Below are positions 47,552 through 59,776 of a DNA stretch of 64,000 bases, piece after piece. The position numbers were made by a program, and so were the translations under genes. Positions within the stretch are counted from its first letter, which is position 1. Each line of letters opens with the position of its first letter. The DNA is taken from contig CAJNCS010000003.1 in the NCBI GenBank assembly GCA_905221325.1, positions 186,001-250,000 of the forward strand. The letters are read 5' to 3'. Source of the DNA: a bacterium (GTDB lineage: Bacteria; Bacillota; Bacilli; Lactobacillales; Streptococcaceae). A model generated the notes under the pieces. That model was not told the origin of the DNA and did no database searches. It was given only the letters and a program-made list of their open reading frames with translations.

Positions 47552-47725
47552 GTAATTTACGGAATTTCACCAAAATTATCTTGAAAATTTTAGAAAATAT
47601 ATTTTAACATTATATAATTTTTCATTTAATTGTTGAAAAAATAAATGATTTACATATATTTTCTTAGTATAATATCAAAACATTCGTTATTTTTCAATTT
47701 TAAACTGAATTTTTTAGTAAAAATA

Positions 47726-47753
47726 AAAATCAGGAATGTTATTTCCTGATTTT
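47726..47753 (-). terminator. Terminator of gapN
   Basis: An 11-bp stem AAAATCAGGAA / TTCCTGATTTT just after the gapN stop. The 150 bases between it and the glg promoter are AT-rich and show no gene. Confidence 0.8.
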
Positions 47754-47758
47754 ATAAA

Positions 47759-49183
47759 TTATTTCACATCAAAAACAATGGATTTGACATTTGTCATTGC
47801 TTCAATGCTGTATTTAATCCCTTGCACTCCTGCACCAGAACCCTTTACACCAAGGAATGGGAAATTATCTGGCCCACGTTGTGTTTTGTTATTAATATGA
47901 ACAGTACCGACTTCAAGCTTTTCAGCGATTTCAAATGCCTTCTTAAAGTCATTTGTAAAGACAGAGGATTGAAGACCGAACTCAGATTCGTTGGCAATTG
48001 CTACCGCTTCATTTGCATCAGCGACACGGATAATTGGGAGAACAGGTCCAAACGGTTCTTCCCATGCTAATTTCATATCTCTTGTGACATAATCAAAAAG
48101 TCCCGGCCAAATGAGATTGCCCTCACGTTTGATTGGACTGAGCGCTTTGGCACCTTTACCTTGCGCATCCTGAATCAATCCCCAAATAAAATCAGCTGAA
48201 GCATTATCAATAACAGGTGTGATATCAGCATTGTCAAATGGGTCACCAACGGTTAGCTTAGCAACTTCAGCTTGGAGCAATTCAGCCAATTTGTCTGCTA
48301 CGCTTTCCACAACCAAGACACGCTTGATGGCAGTACAACGTTGTCCTGAATAGCTAAAGGCTCCACCGACGATTTGTTTAGCTGCGTGTTCCAAGTCTGC
48401 ATCTTCGAGAACAATAGCTGCATCTTTCCCACCAAGTTCAAGCATGATAGGACGCATTCCAGCTAAACGACCGATTCGCTCACCAATCGGTGTTGAACCC
48501 GTAAAGTTAATGAAGTTCACTTCCTTGTGTTCAATGATGTAGTCTCCAATTTCAGAACCACGTCCAGTTATCGTATTAAATACTCCTGCTGGAATACCTG
48601 CCTCATCAAAAGCCTTGGCTAATAACAGACCTGAGATAGATCCTTGTGTTGGCGGTTTAAACATGACGACATTTCCTGCAATCAAAGCCGGAGCAATCTT
48701 AGATCCAGAAAGGTTAACTGGATAGTTAAATGGCGCGATAGCTAACACAACTCCAACTGGCTCACGACGGACAACGGCTAGTTTGTTTTTACTTGCAGCT
48801 TCAAAACCGCCACCTTCCATTGCTTGTCCAGTGATACGGAGACCTTCTTCTGCAGCAAAACGAATCAAATCTGCTGTACGTACTACTTCTCCAATGGCTG
48901 CTTTTATCCCTTTAGCGACCTCTTTGGCAAGAATTGTACCAATTTTTTCTTTATCACGTTCCAAAATGTCTGCTGTCTTATGCAAATAGGCTGCACGCTC
49001 AACTGGTGCTAAATCACGCCATGCTGGGAGAGCTGCACGCGCAGCTTTCATAGCCTCATCTACTTCAGCTTGACTCATAGCTGGTACTGTCCCCAGCTTC
49101 TCCTGATTAATGGGTGAATAGATTGTAATTTCCTTTTCAGATGATTTCCAATTTCCATTTAGTAAATTCTGATATCTTGCCAA
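47759..49183 (-). CDS. gapN: Non-phosphorylating NADP-dependent glyceraldehyde-3-phosphate dehydrogenase
   Basis: A 474-residue aldehyde dehydrogenase that oxidises glyceraldehyde 3-phosphate directly to 3-phosphoglycerate with NADP, giving streptococci NADPH without an oxidative pentose route. Catalytic Glu is in LELGGKD and catalytic Cys in SGQRCTAIKR near residue 284; the Asn is in IAPFNYPVN. The start codon is TTG, preceded by AGGAGGAAG; no ATG fits. The promoter has TTGTAA and TG-A-TAAAAT (49214 to 49241). Confidence 0.97.
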   Translation of the reverse strand: MARYQNLLNGNWKSSEKEITIYSPINQEKLGTVPAMSQAEVDEAMKAARAALPAWRDLAPVERAAYLHKTADILERDKEKIGTILAKEVAKGIKAAIGEVVRTADLIRFAAEEGLRITGQAMEGGGFEAASKNKLAVVRREPVGVVLAIAPFNYPVNLSGSKIAPALIAGNVVMFKPPTQGSISGLLLAKAFDEAGIPAGVFNTITGRGSEIGDYIIEHKEVNFINFTGSTPIGERIGRLAGMRPIMLELGGKDAAIVLEDADLEHAAKQIVGGAFSYSGQRCTAIKRVLVVESVADKLAELLQAEVAKLTVGDPFDNADITPVIDNASADFIWGLIQDAQGKGAKALSPIKREGNLIWPGLFDYVTRDMKLAWEEPFGPVLPIIRVADANEAVAIANESEFGLQSSVFTNDFKKAFEIAEKLEVGTVHINNKTQRGPDNFPFLGVKGSGAGVQGIKYSIEAMTNVKSIVFDVK

Positions 49184-49213
49184 TTTTCTTCCTCCTGAAA
49201 ATGATTAAGATTT

Positions 49214-49241
49214 ATTTTATCAAATTTTCAGAAAATTACAA
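49214..49241 (-). promoter_or_regulatory. gapN promoter
   Basis: On the - strand TTGTAA (49236 to 49241), a 16-base spacer, and TAAAAT with extended TG (49214 to 49219). Confidence 0.6.
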
Positions 49242-49338
49242 CCCTTTTTGTGAAAAAATTGAGATTTTTTTCACAATCTTGATCCTTCAAATTATTTGAA
49301 ACCTAATTCTACTCTTCATTAAAAACCTCATAAATGAC

Positions 49339-49367
49339 AAAAAGGATTAGATAATCTAACCCTTTTT
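49339..49367 (-). terminator. Terminator of pulA
   Basis: AAAAAGG / CCTTTTT with an inner TTAGA / TCTAA stem, placed 12 bases after the pulA stop. Confidence 0.7.
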
Positions 49368-49378
49368 ACTACATTAAT

Positions 49379-51664
49379 TTATGAGAGCACTTTTAAAACT
49401 GCAACACTAATGTCATCAATAACATTTTCTTGTTTTGAACGACTGTTGGTAAGGAACATTTCAAGCTTACCTGCATTTTCAAAGTAGAAGGAGGTTCCCT
49501 TAGCATTAAATACCACTAATAGATGTTCGGATCCACCGTGAATCTCGTAGACAATCCAGCCACTATTTTCAGCAGCCGTGTGAACAAAGACATGACGGTA
49601 AATTTCTTCATACGTTGGATAAGAGAAGGCACTGATTTGCGTTTTTAGGCGGATAATCTGACGAATAAACTCAATGCTGTCTTGGCGTTCGTTTATCAGA
49701 TCCCAGTTGACTTGGTTAACACTGTCCGGAGCATTATAGCTATTCATAGCACGTTCTCGGTCTGCAGGAGTTAGTTCTCCATGTTCACCAGTTGGAACCA
49801 ACTTAGTTCGACCAAACTCTTGACCTAGTTCTATAAAGGCCATTCCTTGCATGAGAAGATTCATAGCTGTCGCTGTCTCAACCTTACGCATAATCTGGTC
49901 TGAACTTTGATCAGGATGAAGGGTTGCTAGCAAGTCATGAAGATTGTAATTATCATGAGCTTCAACATAGTTGAGAACCTGGTTTGGACTGAGATAAGAT
50001 CCCAATTCTCGGCTACCAAGAATAGCCTTGGCAATGATTGGCTCTGTAGCTGCGCCACTTACAAATCCTGATTTGATTGCTCCATAAACTTCTCCTCCTT
50101 TGATCGCATCACGCTGATTATCGTTGAAGAAACCTATATTTGGCATTTGGTAGGCATTGTCCTTTTTAGCCTTGTCATAAGGTGCAAGACCTGTTCCCAT
50201 ATCCCAGCCCTCTCCATAGGTGATAATGCGGGGATCAACCTCATCTAACGCCCAACGAATCGCTTGCATAGTTTTGACATCATGAATGCCCATCAAGTCG
50301 AAACGGAAACCGTCAATATTGTATTCTTTCACCCAATAAAGGATGGAATCAATCATATATTTGCGGAACATCTCGTGTTCACTTGCAGTTTCATTTCCTA
50401 CCCCCGTACCGTTTTGAAAAGTTCCATCACGATTCATACGATAGAAATAATCGGGAACAGTTGTCTGGAATGGAGCGTCCACTGTTGAGAAGGTATGGTT
50501 ATAAACCACGTCCATAATGACACCGATTCCTGCATTATGATAAGCCTGAATCATGGTCTTGAGGTCTCGAATAGCTTGTCCGGGATCATCTGGATTACTA
50601 GAGAAACTTGTTTCAGGGGCGTTGTAGTTTTGAGGGTCATAACCCCAGTTATAGGTTACATTTCCGTTCTCGTCATATTCCTTATGGCGATCAAAGATTG
50701 GTTGAAGTTGAACATAGTTACAACCAAGTTCTTTGATATAGTCAAAGGCGGTTGCTTGACCGTATTGGTTAACCGTTCCAGTCTGAGCAGCACCCAAGAA
50801 GGTTCCGCGGAGTTCTTCAGGAACACCAGATGTAGGCGATTTTGTAAAATCACGAATATGCATTTCACAGATAACTGCTTTACATGGATTTTCCAAACGC
50901 CATGGCGCTTCTGTCCCATGTTTGATTTCGAATCCTTCTACTTGTCTGTCTTGATGAGAAAGAATTACGGAACGTTTTCCGTCAGGACTTGTGGCAATCG
51001 TGTAAGGGTCTCGTGTCAAAGTCTGGTGGTGTGGAAACTCAATCTGATACTGATAAGCTTTACCTGCAAGATTTTCATCCAGATCTAGACTCCAAACACC
51101 AATGGTATTGTACTTATGACTGTATGAATAGCTATTACCACGCTCTAGATTAAAGGTTTTCCAAATCGGAGCATCGTTGCTGGTATTTTCATAGACAACC
51201 ACCTGTACAGCTGTAGCTGTAGGAGCCCAAAGTTTAAAGCTTGTTTGATAATCTGAAAGGCTATAACCTAGTTCTCCTTGGTAGCCCCAGTGGTGATCAA
51301 AACTAGCGCTATGGATGGCTTTATCAAAGGCAAATGGATTTTGATCTTTGTAGTAAGGACTAGCAATGGCTGGATTTTCAGAATAATAAACAGTCTCGTC
51401 GCCCTCTAAAATCCATGCTTCTGTTAGCAAGGGATAGTAGTTAAAACGTACAAGATATTCTTTTAATACACCATCTATCTCGGCTTTGAAGGTGAAACTA
51501 TCTACCTTCTCCTGACTGGTCACGGTAAAAGAAAACTGAAGACCAAAATAAGTGGTCTCTGAAGTTAAAGAGCTTTTGTTTTCATCTCGGTCTGTGCTAA
51601 ATGAGCAAGCTGTATAATCTCCATTTTTTCTATGAAAATGGAGAAGAACGGGATAATTGTACAT
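49379..51664 (-). CDS. pulA: Type I pullulanase (glycogen debranching enzyme)
   Basis: A 761-residue GH13_14 enzyme that hydrolyses alpha-1,6 branches. The type I pullulanase signature YNWGYDPQNYNAPE stands near residue 340, with the nucleophile in GFRFDLMGIHD and the acid in YGEGWDMG; CBM48-like domains lie N-terminal. There is no signal peptide or LPXTG anchor, so this is the cytoplasmic enzyme acting on stored glycogen or imported dextrins, distinct from surface SpuA. It follows ligA on the same strand. Confidence 0.93.
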   Translation of the reverse strand: MYNYPVLLHFHRKNGDYTACSFSTDRDENKSSLTSETTYFGLQFSFTVTSQEKVDSFTFKAEIDGVLKEYLVRFNYYPLLTEAWILEGDETVYYSENPAIASPYYKDQNPFAFDKAIHSASFDHHWGYQGELGYSLSDYQTSFKLWAPTATAVQVVVYENTSNDAPIWKTFNLERGNSYSYSHKYNTIGVWSLDLDENLAGKAYQYQIEFPHHQTLTRDPYTIATSPDGKRSVILSHQDRQVEGFEIKHGTEAPWRLENPCKAVICEMHIRDFTKSPTSGVPEELRGTFLGAAQTGTVNQYGQATAFDYIKELGCNYVQLQPIFDRHKEYDENGNVTYNWGYDPQNYNAPETSFSSNPDDPGQAIRDLKTMIQAYHNAGIGVIMDVVYNHTFSTVDAPFQTTVPDYFYRMNRDGTFQNGTGVGNETASEHEMFRKYMIDSILYWVKEYNIDGFRFDLMGIHDVKTMQAIRWALDEVDPRIITYGEGWDMGTGLAPYDKAKKDNAYQMPNIGFFNDNQRDAIKGGEVYGAIKSGFVSGAATEPIIAKAILGSRELGSYLSPNQVLNYVEAHDNYNLHDLLATLHPDQSSDQIMRKVETATAMNLLMQGMAFIELGQEFGRTKLVPTGEHGELTPADRERAMNSYNAPDSVNQVNWDLINERQDSIEFIRQIIRLKTQISAFSYPTYEEIYRHVFVHTAAENSGWIVYEIHGGSEHLLVVFNAKGTSFYFENAGKLEMFLTNSRSKQENVIDDISVAVLKVLS

Positions 51665-51819
51665 GTTTTTTCCTAATTTTTCTAATTTCTATTTTAATTT
51701 TATTTGGTGCTGATGGATTCAGTTGGCATTTCATCACAATGGACAACAGATTTTAACCATGTTAAAACACATCAGGAGAGACAGTTTCAGATTATCTGAC
51801 ACCTAGTTTTCTACTATCA

Positions 51820-53787
<1,968 letters not shown>

Positions 53788-53867
53788 CTACCATAAATCA
53801 AGCCCTCCTCACAATAGAGAAGGACTGAAAAATGGATTGTAGAGAAATATTTTCTAAAAAAGAGAAA

Positions 53868-55063
53868 TTATAACTCTTTTTCAAAATGACTTCGCACGTA
53901 AACGAGGGAGAAACAAGACAGGGCAATAACCCCGCTCCCAATTATCAGGAAAGAAGAGAGATGAACACTTGGTAGCACCGTCATAAAGCCTTTTGCAATC
54001 GGCATAAATAGGATGGCTAAGGTAAAAATTGTGCTTAGTACCCTTCCCAAGTATTCCCCCTCAACCTTGGTTTGCACCTGAGTAAAAAAGTGAATATTAA
54101 AAATCGTCATAAACAGTTCACAAACTAAATTTCCAGAAAAGGAAAGAAAAGTTGGAAGTGGTAACCCCATCATAAAAACTCCAACTCCGGTCAAAACCAA
54201 TAGAATCAAAAGATTATAAACATTTGCCTTTATTTTACTAGCTAGAAGAGCTCCCACAATGGAACCAATAGCGCCCATAGTTAAAATAGTTGCATAAGCT
54301 CCTTCTACCCCGTAAAGCCGATTTGAAAAAGGGAGGAGAAATTCAAAAGCTGCAAAAAAGAAATTAACGCTGGAAGCTACTAACAAAAGAAAAAAATTTC
54401 TTTCTGGCGCCAAATATAGCGAATCCCTTCTTTCATATCAGCAAAAATATTTCTCCAACTAAAAGTCTTTTTCTCTTGTTCCTGAGTCTCTTTTTTGGGA
54501 AGTAAAGCTACTAAGATAAATGCGATGAAAAAACTAATGGCATCTAAAACAAGCGTCATATGGAGACTGGCAAATTGTAAAACGAGGAAAGAAAGTACAG
54601 GGGAGCTAACACCTACAACCTGCAAAACTAACTCCAAGCGAGAGTTATAGGTCACTATCTCGTCTTTCTCTACAACCTCAGTTATAATGGCTTTGTTAGC
54701 TGTACGAGAAAATGCAAAGGCAACCGCCTGAACAATATTGGCAAAGATCAGAGCAGCAATCATCAAGCTATCATTTCTGATGAAAGAAATAGCTAAACAG
54801 AGAATGCCACAAATCAAGTCCGTCGTCATCAAAATTTTGCGACGCGAAAAGCGGTCTGAAATCACTCCGCCAAAAGGATTGACTAGAATTGATGTAACCA
54901 ACTCGGAAATTTGATAAATCCCAAGAACAGTCTGTCCTATCGTCCCCATCGATGCCAACCAAACACTGTTTCCATAGTCATAGAGCATATTTCCTATCTT
55001 ATTAATAGCCCCACGACTAATCAACTGGATTGCATGTCGATTCATATAAAAAGCTCCTCTCAA
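53868..55063 (-). pseudogene. MFS transporter gene interrupted by a frameshift
   Basis: Two overlapping frames together make one 12-helix major facilitator. The first (55063 to about 54392) starts NRHAIQLISRGAINKIGN, has the SDRFSRRK loop of the family, and ends WRQKEIFFFC and stop. The second continues RNFFLLLVASSVNFFF to 53868. They join at a run of seven T on the coding strand (54390 to 54396); one more T would restore a single protein of about 398 residues. The transporter probably served drug export and lies 63 bases after an Rgg regulator gene. Whether this is a lesion, a phase-variable run or a sequencing error cannot be told here. Confidence 0.85.
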
Positions 55064-55102
55064 ATTTTGAAACTTATTGTATCAAAACTGAAAGGAGTCT
55101 CT

Positions 55103-55130
55103 TTAAATTTCCCTTATTTGGGAAATTTAA
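55103..55130. promoter_or_regulatory. Perfect inverted repeat between the Rgg and MFS genes
   Basis: TTAAATTTCCC and GGGAAATTTAA, 11-bp arms with a six-base spacer, overlapping the Rgg stop codon and lying just upstream of a possible -10 (TACAAT, 55076 to 55081, - strand) for the MFS gene. There is no T-tail, so an operator is more likely than a terminator. Confidence 0.55.
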
Positions 55131-55990
55131 GCATTTACAAATTTTTCATAATGTTCCTGATAGTAAGCCACTTGCTCTGGAAGTCCAAGCACATCAAAAA
55201 TATGCATGGCTCCCTGCATCTGACTACAACCTTCTTCTTTCAAGTCTCTCTGGTAGAGGGCGAAACCTTTGAGATAGTGGAAGATATTGCGCTCATAAAG
55301 CTTGATACCATTTCCAATCAACTTCTCCACATAGCCCTCAAAATAGTCCGCATTCGTAAAGGATCGATTTTCCAAACAATGCTGGTAACAGTTAAGAGCT
55401 AAAATCAAAACGAGTTTTCGATGCCGACCAATTTCCTTGTAGTACTCTTCTCGCTCCATGACTTCTCTGCCAATCCGAGCCACATAGTCCACATTGTAGA
55501 AAGTATAGAGATTTCCGAAAAGAATCAACTCATACATGGTCCATTCTTCTGTTTGAAAAAGATAATCTGCTACCTTTTCCAAATCACTCTGACTCATAGT
55601 GTAATGAGCATCTCTTTGACAAATCAGGCCTTGTAGCAGAATCCAATTTAGTTCAAAATAGAGGGGATTGGTCGAACTCTTCGCTTTCTCAAGCTGTTCC
55701 TTTTGAAGCTTTTGAAAACCTGCAATATCATTTGAGTAGTAAAGCGGAATAATCTGCGCCATCAAGGCAACGTGTTCATGATTTTGAAAATCCCTAGCCT
55801 TGTCCATGAAATTTTCAATAGTCACATGAATATTATCCAGAATCTCAAAGAAACGAGAAACTGCTAGGTCAGACTCCCCAAGCTCGAAGCGAGATAATTG
55901 AGAGGTTGAACATGATTCACCTGCCGCCTCTTTTAAGGAGTACTTCCCACTTGTTCGAAATTCACGAAATACCTTTCCTAGATGTTCCAT
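55127..55990 (-). CDS. Rgg/MutR-family transcriptional regulator
   Basis: A 287-residue regulator with an N-terminal helix-turn-helix (residues 5 to 60: CSTSQLSRFELGESDLAVSRFFEIL) and a C-terminal TPR-like helical domain of the Rgg/PlcR type, which often binds short peptides. It starts three bases after the ABC-F gene and precedes the MFS gene on the same strand, so it may control the transporter. No short hydrophobic peptide gene was found next to it. Confidence 0.92.
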   Translation of the reverse strand: MEHLGKVFREFRTSGKYSLKEAAGESCSTSQLSRFELGESDLAVSRFFEILDNIHVTIENFMDKARDFQNHEHVALMAQIIPLYYSNDIAGFQKLQKEQLEKAKSSTNPLYFELNWILLQGLICQRDAHYTMSQSDLEKVADYLFQTEEWTMYELILFGNLYTFYNVDYVARIGREVMEREEYYKEIGRHRKLVLILALNCYQHCLENRSFTNADYFEGYVEKLIGNGIKLYERNIFHYLKGFALYQRDLKEEGCSQMQGAMHIFDVLGLPEQVAYYQEHYEKFVNA

Positions 55991-55993
55991 TTC

Positions 55994-57895
55994 TTACACC
56001 TGCTCCGATAATTCTTCCCACTCAAGCATAGCCTCTTCCTGACGATGGCTGATTTTGTCCAGTTCAGTCTGGAATTCCATGAGTTTTTCGGCGTCGTTGG
56101 TTTCCAGCATTTGTTCAGAAATGGCTTGACTTTGAGCTTCTAACTCTTCGATTTCAGCTTCCAAACTCTCGATTTGGCGCATGAGTTTGCGAGCTTCTTT
56201 TTGACTTTCTTTCTGGGCCTGGTAGTCATTAGCTGGACTTGCTTCTTTTGCTTGATTGCTAGTTGAAGCTTCTTCTGTCTGGCTGACTTCCATTTCAGCC
56301 TTTTTATCAACATAGTAGTCATAATCTCCTAGATAGAGGGTCGAACCATTCTCAGACAATTCCAAAACATGAGTGGCTACACGATTGATAAAGTAACGGT
56401 CATGGCTAACAAATAGCAAGGTACCGTCAAAGTCAATCAGGGCATTTTCCAAAACTTCCTTGCTATCAATGTCCAAGTGGTTGGTCGGCTCGTCAAGAAT
56501 CAGGAAGTTATTGTTTTCCATTGAAAGTTTTGCAAGAAGCAAACGAGCTTTTTCGCCACCAGACAGCATTCCAACTGATTTTTTAACATCATCCCCTGAG
56601 AAGAGGAAAGCGCCAAGACGGTTACGGATTTCAACTTCTGGTGTCAGTTTAAAATCATTCCAAAGTTCATCCAGAACAGTATTACTTGGTGTCAACTTGC
56701 TTTGAGTCTGGTCATAGTAGCCGACCTCAACATTGGCACCAAAACGCTTCTCTCCTTTGATAAAAGGAATCTGGTCCACGATAGACTTGATAAGGGTTGA
56801 CTTACCAATACCATTTGGTCCTACGATGGCAACAGCATTCATTTTACGAAGGTCAAGATTGATAGGTTCTGACAATATTTCCCCATCATAGCCAATAGCA
56901 GCATTTTCAACGGTCAAAACAACATTTCCCGACGTTTTTTCAGACTGGAAGGTCATGTTGGCTGATTTCTTGCCAGCTTCAGGCTTGTCCAAACGCTCCA
57001 TTTTTTCCAATTGTTTCCGACGAGATTGGGCACGTTTGGTTGTCGAAGCTCGTACTAGATTACGATTGACAAAGTCTTCCAGAGCAGCGATTTCCTTCTG
57101 CTGCTTTTCATAGTTCTTAGCTTCCGTTGCTAGCTTTTGCTCTTTTTGTTCAACGAAACGAGAGTAATTGCCTACATAACGATCCAAGGAATGCTTAGTC
57201 AAATCGAGTGTAACCGTCGCAACCTTGTCCAAAAAATAACGGTCGTGGCTAACAATAATGAGAGCACCGCTATAGTTTACCAAGTAATTCTCTAGCCAGG
57301 CTATGGTTTCAATATCCAAGTGGTTGGTTGGCTCGTCCAAAACCAAGAGATTAGGCTTTTCAAGGAGCATTTTTGCTAGAGCCAGACGGGTGTTTTGACC
57401 GCCAGAAAGCTCAGCAATTTTCATCTGCCACATAGTCTCATCAAACTTAAATCCATTCAAAATCGCTCGAATATCAGCTTCGTAGGTAAAGCCACCAGCT
57501 TGACGAAAATTCTCTGACAAACGATCATAATCCGCCATCAGTTTATCCAAATCCTCACCAGACTTTTCACCCATCTCCAGTTCCATCTGACGAAGTTGTT
57601 TCTCAGTCCGACGCAAATCATCAAAGACATGGAGCATTTCATCGTAGATGGTATTCTCAGACTCAAATCGGCTATCTTGGGCTAGGTAAGACAGAGAAAT
57701 ATCTTTTTTCTTATTGATTTCCCCACTAGTTGGCTCCTCTTCTCCAACCAAAATCTTCAAAAGAGTAGACTTACCCGCTCCATTTCTCCCAACGAGGGCA
57801 ATCCGATCTCGTTCATCTACTTGCAGATTGATATTATCAAAAAGAACCTCTCCTGCAAATGAACGTTCAATTTTATTAGCTTGTAAAATAATCAT
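55994..57895 (-). CDS. ABC-F family ATPase
   Basis: A 633-residue soluble protein with two ABC ATPase domains and no membrane part. Walker A motifs are GRNGAGKST (near 37) and GPNGIGKST (near 350), with signatures LSGGQNTRLALAK and LSGGEKARLLLAK, and the two domains are joined by a charged linker (about 230 to 310). The C-terminal 100 residues form a coiled coil. ABC-F proteins act on ribosomes; this one is of the YdiF/Uup type, probably housekeeping and not a known resistance factor. Confidence 0.93.
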   Translation of the reverse strand: MIILQANKIERSFAGEVLFDNINLQVDERDRIALVGRNGAGKSTLLKILVGEEEPTSGEINKKKDISLSYLAQDSRFESENTIYDEMLHVFDDLRRTEKQLRQMELEMGEKSGEDLDKLMADYDRLSENFRQAGGFTYEADIRAILNGFKFDETMWQMKIAELSGGQNTRLALAKMLLEKPNLLVLDEPTNHLDIETIAWLENYLVNYSGALIIVSHDRYFLDKVATVTLDLTKHSLDRYVGNYSRFVEQKEQKLATEAKNYEKQQKEIAALEDFVNRNLVRASTTKRAQSRRKQLEKMERLDKPEAGKKSANMTFQSEKTSGNVVLTVENAAIGYDGEILSEPINLDLRKMNAVAIVGPNGIGKSTLIKSIVDQIPFIKGEKRFGANVEVGYYDQTQSKLTPSNTVLDELWNDFKLTPEVEIRNRLGAFLFSGDDVKKSVGMLSGGEKARLLLAKLSMENNNFLILDEPTNHLDIDSKEVLENALIDFDGTLLFVSHDRYFINRVATHVLELSENGSTLYLGDYDYYVDKKAEMEVSQTEEASTSNQAKEASPANDYQAQKESQKEARKLMRQIESLEAEIEELEAQSQAISEQMLETNDAEKLMEFQTELDKISHRQEEAMLEWEELSEQV

Positions 57896-57981
57896 ATAGG
57901 TAGTATAGCATGTTTCCCTAAGGGGTTCAAGACTATAGAATCCATTTCATTTCAAGCTTTTTCAGAAAGTTATGCTAACGT

Positions 57982-58023
57982 TTTACTAAAATGATAAATC
58001 GTGATATAATGAAAGCGATTAAA
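57982..58023 (+). promoter_or_regulatory. pgm promoter with cre-like element
   Basis: TTTACT (57982 to 57987), 17-base spacer, TATAAT with extended TG (58005 to 58010). Directly overlapping the downstream edge is ATGAAAGCGATTAAA (58009 to 58023), one mismatch from the CcpA consensus. Confidence 0.7.
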
Positions 58024-58049
58024 AGAATTTACAAAAAAGGAGATCCTCT

Positions 58050-59768
58050 ATGACTTACCAAGAAAATTATCAAAAATGGCTCGATTTTGCTGATCTTCCA
58101 GACTACCTTCGTCAAGATTTGGAAAATATGGATGAAAAAACAAAGGAAGACGCCTTTTATACCAATCTTGAATTTGGTACTGCTGGTATGCGTGGCTTGA
58201 TCGGCGCTGGTACAAATCGCATCAACATCTACGTTGTCCGTCAAGCGACTGAAGGTTTAGCTCGTTTGATTGAGTCAAAAGGTGGAAATGAAAAAGAACG
58301 CGGTGTGGCAATTGCCTACGATAGCCGTCACTTCTCTCCAGAATTTGCCTTTGAATCTGCTGCAGTTCTTGCAAAACATGGTATCAAATCTTACGTATTT
58401 GAAAGCCTTCGTCCAACTCCAGAACTGTCATTTGCAGTTCGTCACCTCAACTGTTTCGCAGGTATCATGATTACTGCCAGCCACAACCCAGCTCCATTTA
58501 ATGGTTACAAGGTTTATGGTGAAGATGGCGGTCAAATGCCTCCACACGATGCGGACGCTTTGACAACTTACATTCGCGCTATTGAAAATCCATTTGGTGT
58601 GGAAGTTGCTGATGTCGAAGCTGAAAAAGCTTCTGGTTTGATTGAAGTAATTGGTGAAGCTGTCGATGTTGAATACCTCAAAGAAGTTAAAGATGTCAAC
58701 ATCAACCCAGCCTTGATTGAAGAATTCGGTAAAGACATGAAGATTGTCTACACACCACTTCATGGTACTGGTGAAATGTTGGCTCGTCGTGCTCTTGCTC
58801 AAGCAGGATTTGACTCCGTTCAAGTTGTTGAAGCGCAGGCAACTCCGGACCCAGACTTCTCAACTGTAAAATCTCCAAACCCAGAAAGCCAAGCAGCCTT
58901 TGCACTTGCTGAAGAACTTGGTCGTCAAGTAGGTGCAGATGTACTTGTCGCAACTGACCCTGATGCTGACCGTGTTGGTGTTGAAGTCCTTCAAAAAGAT
59001 GGTAGCTACCTTAACCTTTCAGGTAACCAAATCGGTGCTATCATGGCTAAGTACATCTTGGAAGCACACAAAAATGCTGGAACTCTTCCTGAAAATGCTG
59101 CTCTCTGCAAGTCTATCGTATCAACTGACTTGGTAACGAAGATTGCTGAAAGCTACGGCGCAACCATGTTCAACGTCTTGACTGGTTTCAAATTTATCGC
59201 TGAAAAAATCCAGGAATTCGAAGAAAAACACAATCACACTTACATGATGGGATTTGAAGAAAGCTTCGGTTACTTGATCAAACCATTCGTACGTGATAAA
59301 GACGCTATCCAAGCCGTTCTTGTCGTTGCTGAGCTTGCTGCCTACTACCGTTCACGCGGCTTGACTCTGGCTGACGGTATCGAGGAAATCTACAAAGAAT
59401 ACGGCTACTACGCTGAAAAGACTATCTCTGTAACTCTCTCAGGGGTTGATGGAGCTGAGCAAATCAAAGCGATTATGGCTAAATTCCGTGACAATGGTCC
59501 GAAAGAATTTAACGCTACTGCTATCTCAATCACAGAAGACTTCAAGGCACAAACTTCTACTGCTGCTGATGGTATTGTAACTGCCTTAACAACTCCTCCA
59601 AGTGATGTTTTGAAATACACTCTTGCTGACGGTTCATGGATTGCAGTTCGCCCTTCAGGTACAGAACCAAAAATCAAGTTCTACATTGCCGTTGTGGGTC
59701 AAAGCAACGAAGATTCTCAAGCTAAGATTGCCAACATCGAAGCGGAAATCAATGCCTTTGTAAAATAA
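58050..59768 (+). CDS. pgm: Phosphoglucomutase
   Basis: A 572-residue alpha-D-phosphohexomutase interconverting glucose 6-phosphate and glucose 1-phosphate, the link from glycolysis to glycogen (glgC here) and to capsule and teichoic-acid sugars. The phosphoserine loop is ITASHNPAPFNGYK near residue 145, the magnesium loop DPDADRVGVE near 303, the sugar loop GFEESFGY near 405, and the phosphate loop RPSGTEPKIKF near 535. It has its own promoter, a strong RBS (AAAAAGGAG) and a terminator. Confidence 0.97.
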   Translation: MTYQENYQKWLDFADLPDYLRQDLENMDEKTKEDAFYTNLEFGTAGMRGLIGAGTNRINIYVVRQATEGLARLIESKGGNEKERGVAIAYDSRHFSPEFAFESAAVLAKHGIKSYVFESLRPTPELSFAVRHLNCFAGIMITASHNPAPFNGYKVYGEDGGQMPPHDADALTTYIRAIENPFGVEVADVEAEKASGLIEVIGEAVDVEYLKEVKDVNINPALIEEFGKDMKIVYTPLHGTGEMLARRALAQAGFDSVQVVEAQATPDPDFSTVKSPNPESQAAFALAEELGRQVGADVLVATDPDADRVGVEVLQKDGSYLNLSGNQIGAIMAKYILEAHKNAGTLPENAALCKSIVSTDLVTKIAESYGATMFNVLTGFKFIAEKIQEFEEKHNHTYMMGFEESFGYLIKPFVRDKDAIQAVLVVAELAAYYRSRGLTLADGIEEIYKEYGYYAEKTISVTLSGVDGAEQIKAIMAKFRDNGPKEFNATAISITEDFKAQTSTAADGIVTALTTPPSDVLKYTLADGSWIAVRPSGTEPKIKFYIAVVGQSNEDSQAKIANIEAEINAFVK

Positions 59769-59776
59769 GCAAGATG

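Noticed and set aside
50495..51088. 197-codon open frame on the + strand inside pulA
   Set aside because: Antisense shadow of the pullulanase gene; low-complexity translation and no promoter or RBS.
55064..55126. Short hydrophobic pheromone gene next to the Rgg regulator
   Set aside because: No small ORF with a suitable RBS and a hydrophobic C-terminus is present between the Rgg and MFS genes or between ABC-F and Rgg.
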